DNA from: Nostoc desertorum CM1-VF14
Lineage (GTDB): Bacteria; Cyanobacteriota; Cyanobacteriia; Cyanobacteriales; Nostocaceae
Direction of reading: 5' to 3'
DNA: 44,736 nucleotides
NCBI GenBank assembly: GCA_019359245.1
Contig: JAHHHR010000059.1
Span: forward strand, 1 to 44,736
In this document: positions 34,428 to 43,289 of the stretch, in pieces
Layout: every line of letters starts with the position of its first letter
Numbering within the stretch: position 1 is the first letter of the stretch
The notes under the pieces: generated by a model
Told to the model about the DNA's origin: nothing
The model's database searches: none
What the model saw: only the letters and a program-made list of their open reading frames with translations
Translations under genes and position numbers: made by a program

Positions 34428-35333
34428 ATGCAAAGAAGAACCAGTTTTGAAAGTAAAGGACTAAAGTGTTCCGTCACCTTTTACACTCCAGATCAAGTTG
34501 CATCCGGCGAGCGCTATCCTGCTATTGTCATGGCTCATGGGATTGGCTTGACCAAAGAAATGGGATTGCCGCAGTTTGCCGAGAAATTCGCTCAAGCCGG
34601 GTTCGTCGTCTCGCTGTTCGATTATCGCTACCTTGGTGCTAGTGAGGGAGAACCTCGTGGACAAATGTTTCCTACAGAGCAGCATGAAGACTTTCGTAAT
34701 GCTATCACCTGGACTCAACTACAAAGTGAAGTTGACCCTGAGCGCATAGGTCTGTGGGGCTTTTCTTATAGCGGGGGTCACGCGCTGCATCTGGCTGCAT
34801 TCGATCCGCGCGTGAAAGCGATCGTAGCACAGATGCCTGCGGTGAATGCGTTTCTCATCTCCCGCCGAGTGGCCTCCCCACTTCAACTGGAAGAACTCAC
34901 AAAAATGGTTTTACAAGACCGGATAAAACGGTATCAAACTGGAGAAGTAAGTTACCTCCCTTTAGTTGCTCCACCTGGTGAACCCAGTTTCCTTGCAACA
35001 CCTGACGCATTCACTTGGGTTGAATCGAACAAAAGCGCAAGTGAAGGAAGATGGGAGAATCGAATCTCCTTTGAATCGATTGAACACTGCCTCTATTACG
35101 AACCAGCTCCTCACCTCGAAGCAATCTTTCCTACCCCGTTATGCCTGATTACGGGTGAGAAAGACTTTCTTTCACCTGCCGACATAACCGCCGATGTCCA
35201 TGCGCGGGCGTTGGAGCCTAAGTCTCTGACAATCTTGAAGGGTGGACACTTTGACGGTTTTCAAGGTGAGGGCTTTGAGATTGCCAGTACAACTGCGTTG
35301 AGATGGTTCGAGAAATATTTGAAGCAGGCTTGA
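34428..35333 (+). CDS. Alpha/beta hydrolase (dienelactone-hydrolase/YcjY-like)
   Basis: A 301-residue cytoplasmic hydrolase. The oxyanion region is VMAHGIG; the nucleophile elbow is GLWGFSYSGG with Ser113; the acid is in TGEKDF and the His in KGGHFDGF. The DYRYLGASEGEPR segment is typical of bacterial members acting on small esters or lactones. The substrate is unknown. GAGAGGG precedes the ATG, 46 nt after the DsbA gene, so the two are likely co-transcribed. Confidence 0.85.
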   Translation: MQRRTSFESKGLKCSVTFYTPDQVASGERYPAIVMAHGIGLTKEMGLPQFAEKFAQAGFVVSLFDYRYLGASEGEPRGQMFPTEQHEDFRNAITWTQLQSEVDPERIGLWGFSYSGGHALHLAAFDPRVKAIVAQMPAVNAFLISRRVASPLQLEELTKMVLQDRIKRYQTGEVSYLPLVAPPGEPSFLATPDAFTWVESNKSASEGRWENRISFESIEHCLYYEPAPHLEAIFPTPLCLITGEKDFLSPADITADVHARALEPKSLTILKGGHFDGFQGEGFEIASTTALRWFEKYLKQA

Positions 35334-35396
35334 ATCCAAACTCCGGTTGGTATTTAGACGTAAACCATTCACTTTTCTACAAACAGGAGCTTAATA

Positions 35397-36155
35397 ATGA
35401 CCACGTTATCTGGAAAAGTCGCAGTCGTTACAGGTGGAACATCAGGGATTGGTAAGGCAGCCGCGATCGCACTGGCTCAAGCAGGAGCAAACGTTGTTGT
35501 TGCAGGTCGTCGGCAAGCTGAAGGCGAAGAAACCATTCGCCAAATTCAAGCGATTGGTGGGGATGGCTTTTTTGTCGCGACAGATGTTTCTAAAGAAGCC
35601 GATGTGCAAGCTCTGATTGAGAAAACTATGGCACGCTACGAACGGCTCGACATTGCCTTCAACAATGCTGGAGTGGATCAAGAGACCACACCTTTACCAG
35701 AGCAAACTGAAGCTACCTATGATCGGATCATGGATATCAATGTTAAAGGCGTATGGTTGTCCTTGAAACATGAGATTCCAGCCATGTTGAAAAATGGCGG
35801 TGGGGCGATTGTCAATACCAGTTCGGGTCTGGGCTTGGTCGGTGCAGCAGGGGTGCCAATTTACGTGGCTAGCAAACACGCTGTGGAAGGGTTAACAAAA
35901 TCGGTGGCATTAGAATATGCCTTGCAAGGAGTTCGGGTGAATGCCGTCAGTCCAGGACTGATTCAAACCGAGATGCTCGATCGCACTGTCCAAACAAATA
36001 CAGAATTGATAGAGTATTTCAAAACGACGTTACCAATGGGTCGGATTGGTACGCCAGAAGAAGTGGTAAATGCTGTGCTATGGCTCTGTTCAGACGCTTC
36101 TAGTTTTGTCACTGGACATTCGCTCACGGTTGATGGTGGATATATCGCACAATAA
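35397..36155 (+). CDS. Short-chain dehydrogenase/reductase (SDR)
   Basis: A 252-residue classical SDR. Cofactor loop TGGTSGIG (residues 12-19), NNAG at 89-92, catalytic Ser142/143 and YVASK with Tyr156 and Lys160; the C-terminus ends SLTVDGGYIAQ as in many family members. GRR after the second strand suggests NADP(H). The substrate is unknown. AGGAG lies ahead of the ATG; 63 nt separate it from the hydrolase gene. Confidence 0.9.
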   Translation: MTTLSGKVAVVTGGTSGIGKAAAIALAQAGANVVVAGRRQAEGEETIRQIQAIGGDGFFVATDVSKEADVQALIEKTMARYERLDIAFNNAGVDQETTPLPEQTEATYDRIMDINVKGVWLSLKHEIPAMLKNGGGAIVNTSSGLGLVGAAGVPIYVASKHAVEGLTKSVALEYALQGVRVNAVSPGLIQTEMLDRTVQTNTELIEYFKTTLPMGRIGTPEEVVNAVLWLCSDASSFVTGHSLTVDGGYIAQ

Positions 36156-36340
36156 CAAAGAACGTGGGGGAATTTAAAATCACTGATTTTCTCTACTCAA
36201 AAAATACGGCAGTAATCGAGTTTTGTGAAGCGCATTTCTCCATCATCTCCTCACTGCCTTTCACTTCACCTCTCTATTTGTGTAAGTCTTACCTGGCTAC
36301 CTACATTAATCTATTACAGACAACAAAGAAAGAGAATTTT

Positions 36341-37957
36341 ATGACTCACTATGACTACATTGTGATTGGTGCAGGTTCGGCAGGATGCGTTGTCGCCAAC
36401 CGTCTAACCGAAGACAGTGAAACAACTGTGTTATTACTCGAAGCGGGTACCCCTGATACGAAACCAGAGATTCACATCCCGGCGGAATGCCTCAGTCTTC
36501 TGGGTTCTGAGGTGGACTGGGCATATTTCTCTGAACCAGAACCCTACCTGAATAACCGCAAAATCTTTTGTCCTCGTGGCAAAGTCCTGGGGGGCAGCAG
36601 TTCGATTAATATCATGATTTATTTGCGAGGTAATCCTCACGATTATGACCATTGGCAGTCATTGGGAAATCCCGGTTGGAGTTACCAAGATGTTTTGCCA
36701 TACTTCAAAAAATCGGAACACTCCTCACGAGGCGCGTCTGAATTTCATGGGATCGATGGAGAATTGAGCGTGACCGATCTGATTGCGCCTGCTGTAGTAT
36801 CCCAACGCTTTGTAGACGCAGCAGTGGCGCTAGGATATGACCATAATCCTGATGCTAATGCGATACGCCAGGAAGGAGCAGGACTTTATCAGTTGACCAT
36901 CAAGGATGGTAAGCGCCACAGTGCCGCTGCTGCCTTCCTGCTACCCATTCTCCAACGTCCCAATTTGACTGTAACGACAGGAGCGTTGGTAACTCGCTTG
37001 TTGTTTGAGGGTACCCGTACCGTTGGGGTAGAATACCTGTACGAAAGCACGCTGCACCAGGTTAGGGTCAACAAGGAAGTGATTTTAAGTGCTGGCGCGT
37101 TCGATTCGCCCAAGCTGCTGATGCTTTCCGGCATTGGGGATGCAGAACAGCTACAAGCCTTGGGAATTCAGGTAGTGGCTGATTTGCCGGGTGTTGGTCA
37201 AAACCTCCAAGACCACCCTGTTGTGTCCGTGGCACACGAGGCAACTCAGGATTTACATACGGCTAGCACCAGTAGTATCGCTGAAGCTAGCTTATTTTTG
37301 CACACCGAGGGTAATCTGGATGTTGCGCCAGATTTACAGTTTCTCTTCGGTCCGGTTGTGTTGGTACCGCCTGGTTATGCCCATTCTGGTTTAGGATTCA
37401 CAAGTTTCGTCTGTTTGACTCATCCCCAAAACATTGGCAGTGTCAGTTTGCGTCCTGCCGAAGGCAGCAGCGCTTCTCTACGAGACGCTCCGCGAACGCT
37501 ATCGCCCGATCCCAAAGATGCACCGATGATTCAAATGAACTTTCTCCAAAGTGAAGCTGATGTGCAAAAGCTAGTAGCAGGGATTAAATTACTCCGTAAC
37601 TTGTTCGGTGCAAGTGCTTTGGATGAGTTTCGCGGTCAGGAAATTGCTCCGGGTGCTGACAAGCAGAGTGATGCAGCGCTAGTTGCTTATGTCCGGGAAA
37701 CTTGCAGTACAGTGTGGCATCCAGTCGGCACTTGCAAAATGGGCACTGACCCAATGGCAGTTGTAGATCCTGAACTACGAGTACATGGGGTTGAGGGCTT
37801 GCGTGTTGTGGATGCCTCCATCATGCCAACGATCACCACAGGCAATACGAACGCCCCCACCATCATGATTGGTGAAAAAGCAGCCGATTTAATTAAAGCC
37901 GCAGGCTGCCTTTCACAACCAGTAGCTTCAGTCATAATTCCAGTGGTAAAAAACTAG
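36341..37957 (+). CDS. GMC family FAD oxidoreductase (choline/alcohol dehydrogenase-like)
   Basis: A 538-residue flavoenzyme oxidising an alcohol to an aldehyde or ketone. FAD-binding GAGSAG (residues 10-15), GMC signature 1 (CPRGKVLGGSSSINIMIYLR), signature 2 (GAFDSPKLLMLSGIG), the active-site His in VWHPVGTCKMG, and the closing NTNAPTIMIGEKAADLI are all present. The frame opens at 36164, but the first 59 residues are unlike the family; the ATG at 36341 (MTHYDYIVIGAG) is preceded by AAAGAGAA. A repeat element is inserted in frame at 37471-37499 and adds about a dozen residues before PDPKDAPMIQ. The fold otherwise looks intact. Confidence 0.9.
   Translation: MTHYDYIVIGAGSAGCVVANRLTEDSETTVLLLEAGTPDTKPEIHIPAECLSLLGSEVDWAYFSEPEPYLNNRKIFCPRGKVLGGSSSINIMIYLRGNPHDYDHWQSLGNPGWSYQDVLPYFKKSEHSSRGASEFHGIDGELSVTDLIAPAVVSQRFVDAAVALGYDHNPDANAIRQEGAGLYQLTIKDGKRHSAAAAFLLPILQRPNLTVTTGALVTRLLFEGTRTVGVEYLYESTLHQVRVNKEVILSAGAFDSPKLLMLSGIGDAEQLQALGIQVVADLPGVGQNLQDHPVVSVAHEATQDLHTASTSSIAEASLFLHTEGNLDVAPDLQFLFGPVVLVPPGYAHSGLGFTSFVCLTHPQNIGSVSLRPAEGSSASLRDAPRTLSPDPKDAPMIQMNFLQSEADVQKLVAGIKLLRNLFGASALDEFRGQEIAPGADKQSDAALVAYVRETCSTVWHPVGTCKMGTDPMAVVDPELRVHGVEGLRVVDASIMPTITTGNTNAPTIMIGEKAADLIKAAGCLSQPVASVIIPVVKN
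37471..37499 (-). repeat. Interspersed repeat inserted in frame in the GMC oxidoreductase gene
   Basis: Read on the minus strand this is GCGTTCGCGGAGCGTCTCG then TAGAGAAGCG, nearly the same as 33524-33553 and 12601-12626. On the coding strand it gives the peptide ASLRDAPRTL between RPAEG and PDPKDAP. Confidence 0.85.
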
Positions 37958-38088
37958 ATATTTTTTTCCCCTCAAAACATTCTATTGGTAGGATGCCTTG
38001 GCAAGAAAATTCTCGCTCAATTTGAATCACTGTTACCGTTTCCCTAATGGAAATTGTTGCGGCTAAGTATTATACCTGATATAAAACT

Positions 38089-38925
38089 ATGAAAGCTGCT
38101 GTCATCAGAAAATTTGGTGAACCGGATGTCTTTGAATATGTCGATATTGATACACCTGAGCCTAAAGTCGGTGAGGTTCGGATCAAAATTCTTGCAACTG
38201 GTCTCAATCGTATTGATCACTACCTGCGTTTGGGTGGCGTGAATCCAAATATGAGTTTCCCTCATATCTTAGGCTCGGATGCGATCGGTGTGATTGAGGC
38301 AAACGGGCTGGGTTCGGGCCGTTTTCAGATTGGAGAACGGGTGATTCCAATGCCAGGATATACTTTGGATTCTAAAGACGATAATTTTAAACCAATGAGT
38401 GCTGCCCCCAGCTATCTGATTCGCGGTGTTGCTGAATGGGGAACCTATGCCGAATACATGGTGGTGCCTGAGAAATGGCTGATTAAGGATGAAACAGGTT
38501 TGGCAGATGAGCTAGTAGCAACGCTGCCAATGCCATTAGTTACCTGTGTTAGGGCAATTAAAGTTGTTGGCGAAGTCAACAAAGGGGACACAGTTGTTAT
38601 CCACGGTGCAGCGTCGGGGACAGGATCTATTGGTGTTCAAATAGCCAAGGCGCTTGGGGCTAGGGTAGCAGCAACGATTAGAACACCAGAGAAAGAAGCA
38701 TTCGTGAAAAGTTTAGGCGCTGATCTCGTCATTCAACCTTACCGCTCAATGCTGCGGTGGAATTGGTCGTCATTGCATCGGTGCGATCGCCTACAAAATG
38801 ATTTGCAGCTGGCGAAGGCTCTCACTTCAGTTGAACTATTCAACGGAGGAGGATTTCTCATGAGGGATCAACCCTTTGCATCCGGTTTTCAACAGGTGTT
38901 TGCTAAAAATCATCTCACGCTTTAA
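38089..38925 (+). CDS. Truncated medium-chain (quinone/zinc-type) oxidoreductase
   Basis: A 278-residue protein; relatives have about 325-345. The N-terminal GroES-like domain (MKAAVIRKFGEP, GSDAIGVIE) and the start of the Rossmann fold (VVIHGAASGTGSIGVQIAKALGARV, SLGADLVI) are normal. From about residue 220 the sequence no longer resembles the family (QPYRSMLRWNWSSLHRCDRL). In another frame the DNA just after this reads LPLNAAVELVV, like the family's late LPL segment, so an internal deletion with a frameshift is likely. Most of the cofactor half is lost; probably inactive. No good ribosome-binding site. Confidence 0.65.
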   Translation: MKAAVIRKFGEPDVFEYVDIDTPEPKVGEVRIKILATGLNRIDHYLRLGGVNPNMSFPHILGSDAIGVIEANGLGSGRFQIGERVIPMPGYTLDSKDDNFKPMSAAPSYLIRGVAEWGTYAEYMVVPEKWLIKDETGLADELVATLPMPLVTCVRAIKVVGEVNKGDTVVIHGAASGTGSIGVQIAKALGARVAATIRTPEKEAFVKSLGADLVIQPYRSMLRWNWSSLHRCDRLQNDLQLAKALTSVELFNGGGFLMRDQPFASGFQQVFAKNHLTL

Positions 38926-38950
38926 ATATACCGAACCGTACAAAACAAAC

Positions 38951-39043
38951 ATGGAAGCAATTACGACAAACACTGAACCCAAACGAAAAAAACTTATTAC
39001 TCGTCAGTTGGTTGACAAAAACTCCAAGCTTTTTTGCCACTGA
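38951..39043 (+). other. Short open frame, possible gene remnant
   Basis: A 30-codon frame (MEAITTNTEPKRKKLITRQL...) lies in the 170-nt gap after the truncated oxidoreductase. It has no ribosome-binding site and no recognisable family. It may be the N-terminal stub of a lost gene, or chance. Confidence 0.2.
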
Positions 39044-39095
39044 GTTTTTGAAGATTAATTGAGAGCGAATTTCCCTCACAAAAAAGGAGACTCTA

Positions 39096-39956
39096 ATGCC
39101 TTACGTTACTGTTGGTAAAGAAAACTCTGCAAGCATCGAGATTTACTACGAAGATTTCGGAGCAGGTCAACCTGTTGTGCTAATCCACGGGTTTCCTCTG
39201 AACGGTCACTCTTGGGAGAAACAGGTGGCGGTTTTGCTCCAAGCGGGTTATCGGGTTATCACTTACGATCGCAGAGGATTTGGCGATTCCAGCCAGCCGT
39301 CGTTTGGCTATGACTACGACACCTTCGCTGCGGATTTGAACAAGCTATTGACAGAACTTGACCTGCGTGATGTTGTGCTAGTCGGCTTCTCGATGGGGAC
39401 AGGCGAAGTGACACGCTATATCGGCAAGTACGGTTCGGAGCGCGTCAGTAAAGCAGTGCTAATGGCTCCAGTGCCACCCTTCCTACTTAAGACAGACGAC
39501 AATCCCGAAGGAGTCGATCGCAGCGTCTTCGACGGAATTATGAAGAGTATCGTAGAAGATCGCCCAGCGTATCTGTCTGCATTTCTTAAAGACTTTTACA
39601 ACGTTGATGTGTTTCTCGGCGATTCTCGTTCCGAGAGGCTTCGCCAACGCATTAGTGAAGATGCCATCCAGATGAGTTGGAATGTTGCAGCAGGAGCTTC
39701 CGCTAAGGGAACTCTGGACTGTGTGCCATCCTGGTTGACCGATTTCCGCGACGATCTGCCGCGCATCGATGTGCCAACCCTGATCATCCAGGGAGATGCT
39801 GATCGCATCCTCCCGCATCATTCGACCGGAGCGAGACTCCCGAAGCTAATTAAAGACAGCCGTCTTGTAGTGATACCTAGTGGTCCGCACGCAATCAACT
39901 GGACTCATGCAGATCAAGTTAATCCTGTGCTGCTGGACTTTCTTAAAGAAAATTAG
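39096..39956 (+). CDS. Alpha/beta hydrolase, non-heme chloroperoxidase-like
   Basis: A 286-residue Ser hydrolase. Motifs: LIHGFPLNGHSWEKQ, DRRGFGDSSQP, nucleophile elbow GFSMG with Ser99, acid in QGDADRILP, His in GPHAINW. This is the pattern of bacterial cofactor-free haloperoxidases/perhydrolases, which are really esterases able to make peracids. AAAGGAG lies ahead of the ATG. The stop codon coincides with the start of an IS-end-like sequence at 39956. Confidence 0.87.
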   Translation: MPYVTVGKENSASIEIYYEDFGAGQPVVLIHGFPLNGHSWEKQVAVLLQAGYRVITYDRRGFGDSSQPSFGYDYDTFAADLNKLLTELDLRDVVLVGFSMGTGEVTRYIGKYGSERVSKAVLMAPVPPFLLKTDDNPEGVDRSVFDGIMKSIVEDRPAYLSAFLKDFYNVDVFLGDSRSERLRQRISEDAIQMSWNVAAGASAKGTLDCVPSWLTDFRDDLPRIDVPTLIIQGDADRILPHHSTGARLPKLIKDSRLVVIPSGPHAINWTHADQVNPVLLDFLKEN

Positions 39957-40102
39957 GCGTTGCTGAATCAAGGTATGAATTACTGAGGAACTGGAACATC
40001 CCAGAATTTGAGATAGTGAAGTAACAGTCGAATGGAGTGCCTCAGCATTTCCTCTGGCGCGCGATTAAATGCTGCGTGAGAAAAGAGGTATCTCAGGAAA
40101 TC
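39956..40102 (-). mobile_element. Insertion-sequence remnant (end plus possible transposase C-terminus)
   Basis: The IS-end-like 26-mer (39956-39981) matches 26253-26278. On the minus strand an open frame running into it (40102 to a TAA at 39980) reads DFLRYLFSHAAFNRAPEEML and then RHSIRLLLHYLKFWDVPVPQ, plausible for the tail of a transposase whose front is gone. I cannot name the IS family. Confidence 0.45.
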
Positions 40103-40240
40103 ATTTTGGTGGCAGACAATCTCTTCATCTCCTGTATCTCACATGAGTGAAAAACGCTGCCTATCGAGGATAAGTTTTCGTGTTTTCCCAACCCACTGCG
40201 GACGACTCTTTCAAACTCAACAATCATAGGAATGCTCATC

Positions 40241-40990
40241 ATGAAAAAACTAGAAGGAAAAGTCGCTCTTGTCACCGGCGGTACCAGTGGCATTGGTCTT
40301 GCCACTGCCAAGCGTTTTGTCGCCGAAGGAGCGTATGTCTTTATCACGGGTCGTCGTCAAACTGAACTTGATGCTGCCGTGAAAGAGATTGGTGAAAATA
40401 TCACGGGTGTTCAGAGCGATGCCTCCAAACTGGAAGACTTAGATCGCCTGTTCGCCACGATCAAGCAAGAGCAAGGACACCTCGATGTAGTCTTTGCCAA
40501 TGCTGGCGGTGGAGAACTTGCCCCACTCGGATCGATCACCGAAGAACACTTTGACAAAACCTTCAACACTAACGTCAAAGGTCTGCTGTTCACTGTGCAG
40601 AAAGCACTGCCTCTGTTGCCAGAAGGCGCTTCCATCATTTTAAATGCCTCGATTACTTCTATAAAAGGCACTCCAGCCTTCAGCGTTTACAGCGCGACCA
40701 AAGCCGCGGTGCGATCATTTGCCCGTAATTGGACACTCGACCTCAAAGAGCGCAAGATCCGGGTTAATGCCATTAGTCCTGGCGTGGTTCCTACTCCTGG
40801 CTACAATCTTATGGGGCTGAGTGATGAGCAGGTGCAGGAATTCGTAAATAGCCAAGCCAGCACTATCCCACTGGGTAGAGTAGGCACACCGGATGAGATT
40901 GCCAAAGCCGTTGTCTTTCTCGCTTGTGACGATAGCAGCTTTGTGAATGGCATTGAGCTGTTTGTCGATGGCGGTATGGCACAGATTTGA
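40241..40990 (+). CDS. Short-chain dehydrogenase/reductase (SDR), second copy type
   Basis: A 249-residue classical SDR. Cofactor loop TGGTSGIG, FITGRR (suggesting NADP(H)), ANAGGGE, catalytic Ser137, Tyr150 and Lys154 in VYSATK. It is only a distant paralog of the SDR at 35397 and belongs to the glucose/ribitol-dehydrogenase-like group. The ATG at 40241 has AGGAA 8 nt ahead; the in-frame ATG at 40232 touches that site, so I reject it. Confidence 0.9.
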   Translation: MKKLEGKVALVTGGTSGIGLATAKRFVAEGAYVFITGRRQTELDAAVKEIGENITGVQSDASKLEDLDRLFATIKQEQGHLDVVFANAGGGELAPLGSITEEHFDKTFNTNVKGLLFTVQKALPLLPEGASIILNASITSIKGTPAFSVYSATKAAVRSFARNWTLDLKERKIRVNAISPGVVPTPGYNLMGLSDEQVQEFVNSQASTIPLGRVGTPDEIAKAVVFLACDDSSFVNGIELFVDGGMAQI

Positions 40991-41038
40991 AGTGTCCTAA
41001 AAATACCCATCACCAAAACCGTTGAGGAGTTCGCTGCC

Positions 41039-41428
41039 ATGAATGCAAATAACGGTATTATCAGTCAGCCCAGCCCATATTCAGTAACCGAAACCGTCGA
41101 TCGCTTAGAAGCTATCCTTCAGGCAAAAGGCATCACCATTTTTGCTCGCATCGATCAACATGCTGAAGCCGAAAAGGTTGGACTCAGCCTGCGTGCGACA
41201 CAGTTATTGCTGTTTGGCAACCCTGAAGCCGGAACACCGCTCATGGTGGCAGAACCGGCGATCGCTCTGGATTTACCCCTGAAAGTACTGGCATGGGAAG
41301 CCGCTGACGGTAAGGTATGGCTGAGTTACAACGATCCTGATTACTTAAAACAGCGGTTCTCTCTCTGTGATGAGTTGGTCAAAAACATCGCGGTCATTGC
41401 ACCTTTAATCAATCAAGCACTCCAATAG
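41039..41428 (+). CDS. DUF302 domain protein
   Basis: A 129-residue protein. The segment TVDRLEAILQAKGITIFARIDQHAEA, LLLFGNPEAGTPLM and the later LPLKVLAWE mark the DUF302 family, small dimeric alpha/beta proteins of unknown function often found beside redox genes. GAGGAG precedes the ATG; 48 nt from the SDR, so likely in its operon. Confidence 0.87.
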   Translation: MNANNGIISQPSPYSVTETVDRLEAILQAKGITIFARIDQHAEAEKVGLSLRATQLLLFGNPEAGTPLMVAEPAIALDLPLKVLAWEAADGKVWLSYNDPDYLKQRFSLCDELVKNIAVIAPLINQALQ

Positions 41429-41492
41429 ACCTGTCTTGAAAATAGGGATTGGGGACTGAGGAAGAAATATTTTCATCTATGAGAAAAATGCC

Positions 41493-42488
41493 ATGAAACT
41501 GACAAAGCAAAATCTCTCAGAACGTATTGATTATATTTACGACGCGATCGTGGTTGGTGGTGGAGCAGGTGGTTTGTCTGCCGGAATTTATCTACAACGC
41601 TATCTTCTTTCCAGTTTAATTATCGATAAAGGCAAAGCCCGTTCTTTCTGGATGCAGGAACTGCACAACTATCTTGGATTACCGCCAGATACACCGGGGC
41701 GATCGCTCCTGCGGCAAGGCAAGGAGCACTACCTTACTCTAGGTGGTGATATGCTTGATGCCTTTGTGGAAGAGATTGTGGATCAGGGAGAAACCTTTGC
41801 CATAAAAGTCAAAATTGGTCGGCAAGACAGTTTCCATCAAACGTTTCATGCCAGATATCTAATTGCTGCCAGTGGCATTATTGATTACTTGCCTAATTTG
41901 GATAATATGCGAAACGTGTTTGACTATGCCGGGTACAACCTGCACGTTTGTTTAATCTGTGATGGCTACGAAATGGCAGACAAAAAAGTAGGCGTGTTTG
42001 CCAGCACTGCTAGCAACGCGGAGGTTGTTTTTTCTCTAGGTTGGTTTACACCTCACATCACCCTATTCACGCAAGGAATGTTTGAAGTCGGCGATGAGTT
42101 ACGCCAGAAATTACAAGAGAATGGTTATCAAATAATCGAAACGCCGATTCAACAATTTCTGGGCGAAGACCATCAGATGAATGGAGTGGAACTCGAAGAT
42201 GCCACAGTAATTAAGTTAGAAGCTGGTCTGATTTCAATGGGATCGAAGTATCACGCCGATTATCTAGAAAAGTTTGATTTGGAAAAGCAGGGCGAAAACT
42301 TAGTCACCGATAAGATGGCGCGGACTTCCCACCCCCGTATTTTTGCGATTGGGGATCTCAAAGTCGGACTGAATCAAGTTGTAGTTGCCGCCGCCGATGG
42401 GGCATTAGCAGCTACGCAAATCTGGCGAGACTTGCGCCGCAGTCGTCCAATGGCTGGTAGTGGCTCAAAGATGTTGAGCGATCGTTAA
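41493..42488 (+). CDS. Thioredoxin-reductase-like FAD/NAD(P) oxidoreductase
   Basis: A 331-residue flavoprotein. FAD loop GGGAGG (22-27), a Cys pair in VCLICDGYE (Cys153, Cys156) at the place of the CxxC of thioredoxin reductase, and the C-terminal FAD motif FAIGDLKVGLNQVVVAAADG. Unlike true thioredoxin reductase (CATCDG), the pair is CLIC; the second domain lacks a clear GxGxxA loop (KVGVFASTASNA), so NADPH binding is doubtful. 64 nt from DUF302. No clear ribosome-binding site. Confidence 0.83.
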   Translation: MKLTKQNLSERIDYIYDAIVVGGGAGGLSAGIYLQRYLLSSLIIDKGKARSFWMQELHNYLGLPPDTPGRSLLRQGKEHYLTLGGDMLDAFVEEIVDQGETFAIKVKIGRQDSFHQTFHARYLIAASGIIDYLPNLDNMRNVFDYAGYNLHVCLICDGYEMADKKVGVFASTASNAEVVFSLGWFTPHITLFTQGMFEVGDELRQKLQENGYQIIETPIQQFLGEDHQMNGVELEDATVIKLEAGLISMGSKYHADYLEKFDLEKQGENLVTDKMARTSHPRIFAIGDLKVGLNQVVVAAADGALAATQIWRDLRRSRPMAGSGSKMLSDR

Positions 42489-42656
42489 ATTAGCAATCCG
42501 TGCCTCGTAGATTTTCAAAGCAGGTCTAATAAACAACTATTTCCTGCGGTAGCGTGTCTTCATCTAAATTAAGTGCGCGATCAATATTGCAAAAGAACTG
42601 TGTACCATCACTAACGCTGATTTACGAATAAACAACTTGTTTAATTGGAGACGACA

Positions 42657-43148
42657 ATGACAATCAACCAAAACGGACTTTTCGTTGAATCAGGCGGGGG
42701 TCATTCTTACTACTTTGGCCAAGACCTTTATACCTTCAAAGCAATTGGTGAAGAGACAGGTGAAGCTTACGCACTTTGTGAGGTTATCGTTGCACCTGGT
42801 GGCGGTACTCCTCCGCATCGACACAGCCGAGAAAATGAATCCTTCTATGTGCAAGAGGGAGAGATTGAATTTCAGCTTGACGATCGCACCCTTGTTGCAA
42901 CCGATGGAACCTTCCTCCATTCACCCAAAGGTCAGCTTCATCGATTTACTAATACGACCTCTGTACCTGCCAAAATGTTGGTTTGGGTGACACCCGCAGG
43001 ATTTGAGAAATTTATTGCCGAAGTCGGAAAGACGGTGAATGGTCAAATTACATCTGCCCCACCCTTGAGTTCTGAAGACTTAGATAAAATTCTCACTACT
43101 GCACCCAAGTACGGCATCGAGATTATTCCCCCGCCTCCTGAGCAATGA
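42657..43148 (+). CDS. Cupin-fold protein
   Basis: A 163-residue single-domain cupin. Motif 1 (GGGTPPHRHSRENESFYVQEGEIEF) supplies the two His and Glu metal ligands; motif 2 (PKGQLHRFTNTT) supplies the last His. Such proteins range from quercetin-type dioxygenases to simple sugar-binding proteins; the substrate is unknown. The frame opens at a TTG 12 nt earlier, but GGAG lies 6 nt ahead of the ATG at 42657. Confidence 0.85.
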   Translation: MTINQNGLFVESGGGHSYYFGQDLYTFKAIGEETGEAYALCEVIVAPGGGTPPHRHSRENESFYVQEGEIEFQLDDRTLVATDGTFLHSPKGQLHRFTNTTSVPAKMLVWVTPAGFEKFIAEVGKTVNGQITSAPPLSSEDLDKILTTAPKYGIEIIPPPPEQ

Positions 43149-43289
43149 CAACACGAAGACTCACCGTAAAACTTCCAGGACTTACGCAAAGCAACAAGTT
43201 TTAGTTGTGATAAATCGGTAAAAAGGTCTACTGGCGACCGGAAAGACGTTGAGTTTAAGTACTAAGAGATAATTGGAGAATTTTCAACT

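Noticed and set aside
36164..36340. 59-residue N-terminal extension of the GMC oxidoreductase
   Set aside because: Starts with no Shine-Dalgarno sequence, is unlike the family, and the FAD motif sits normally behind the ATG at 36341.
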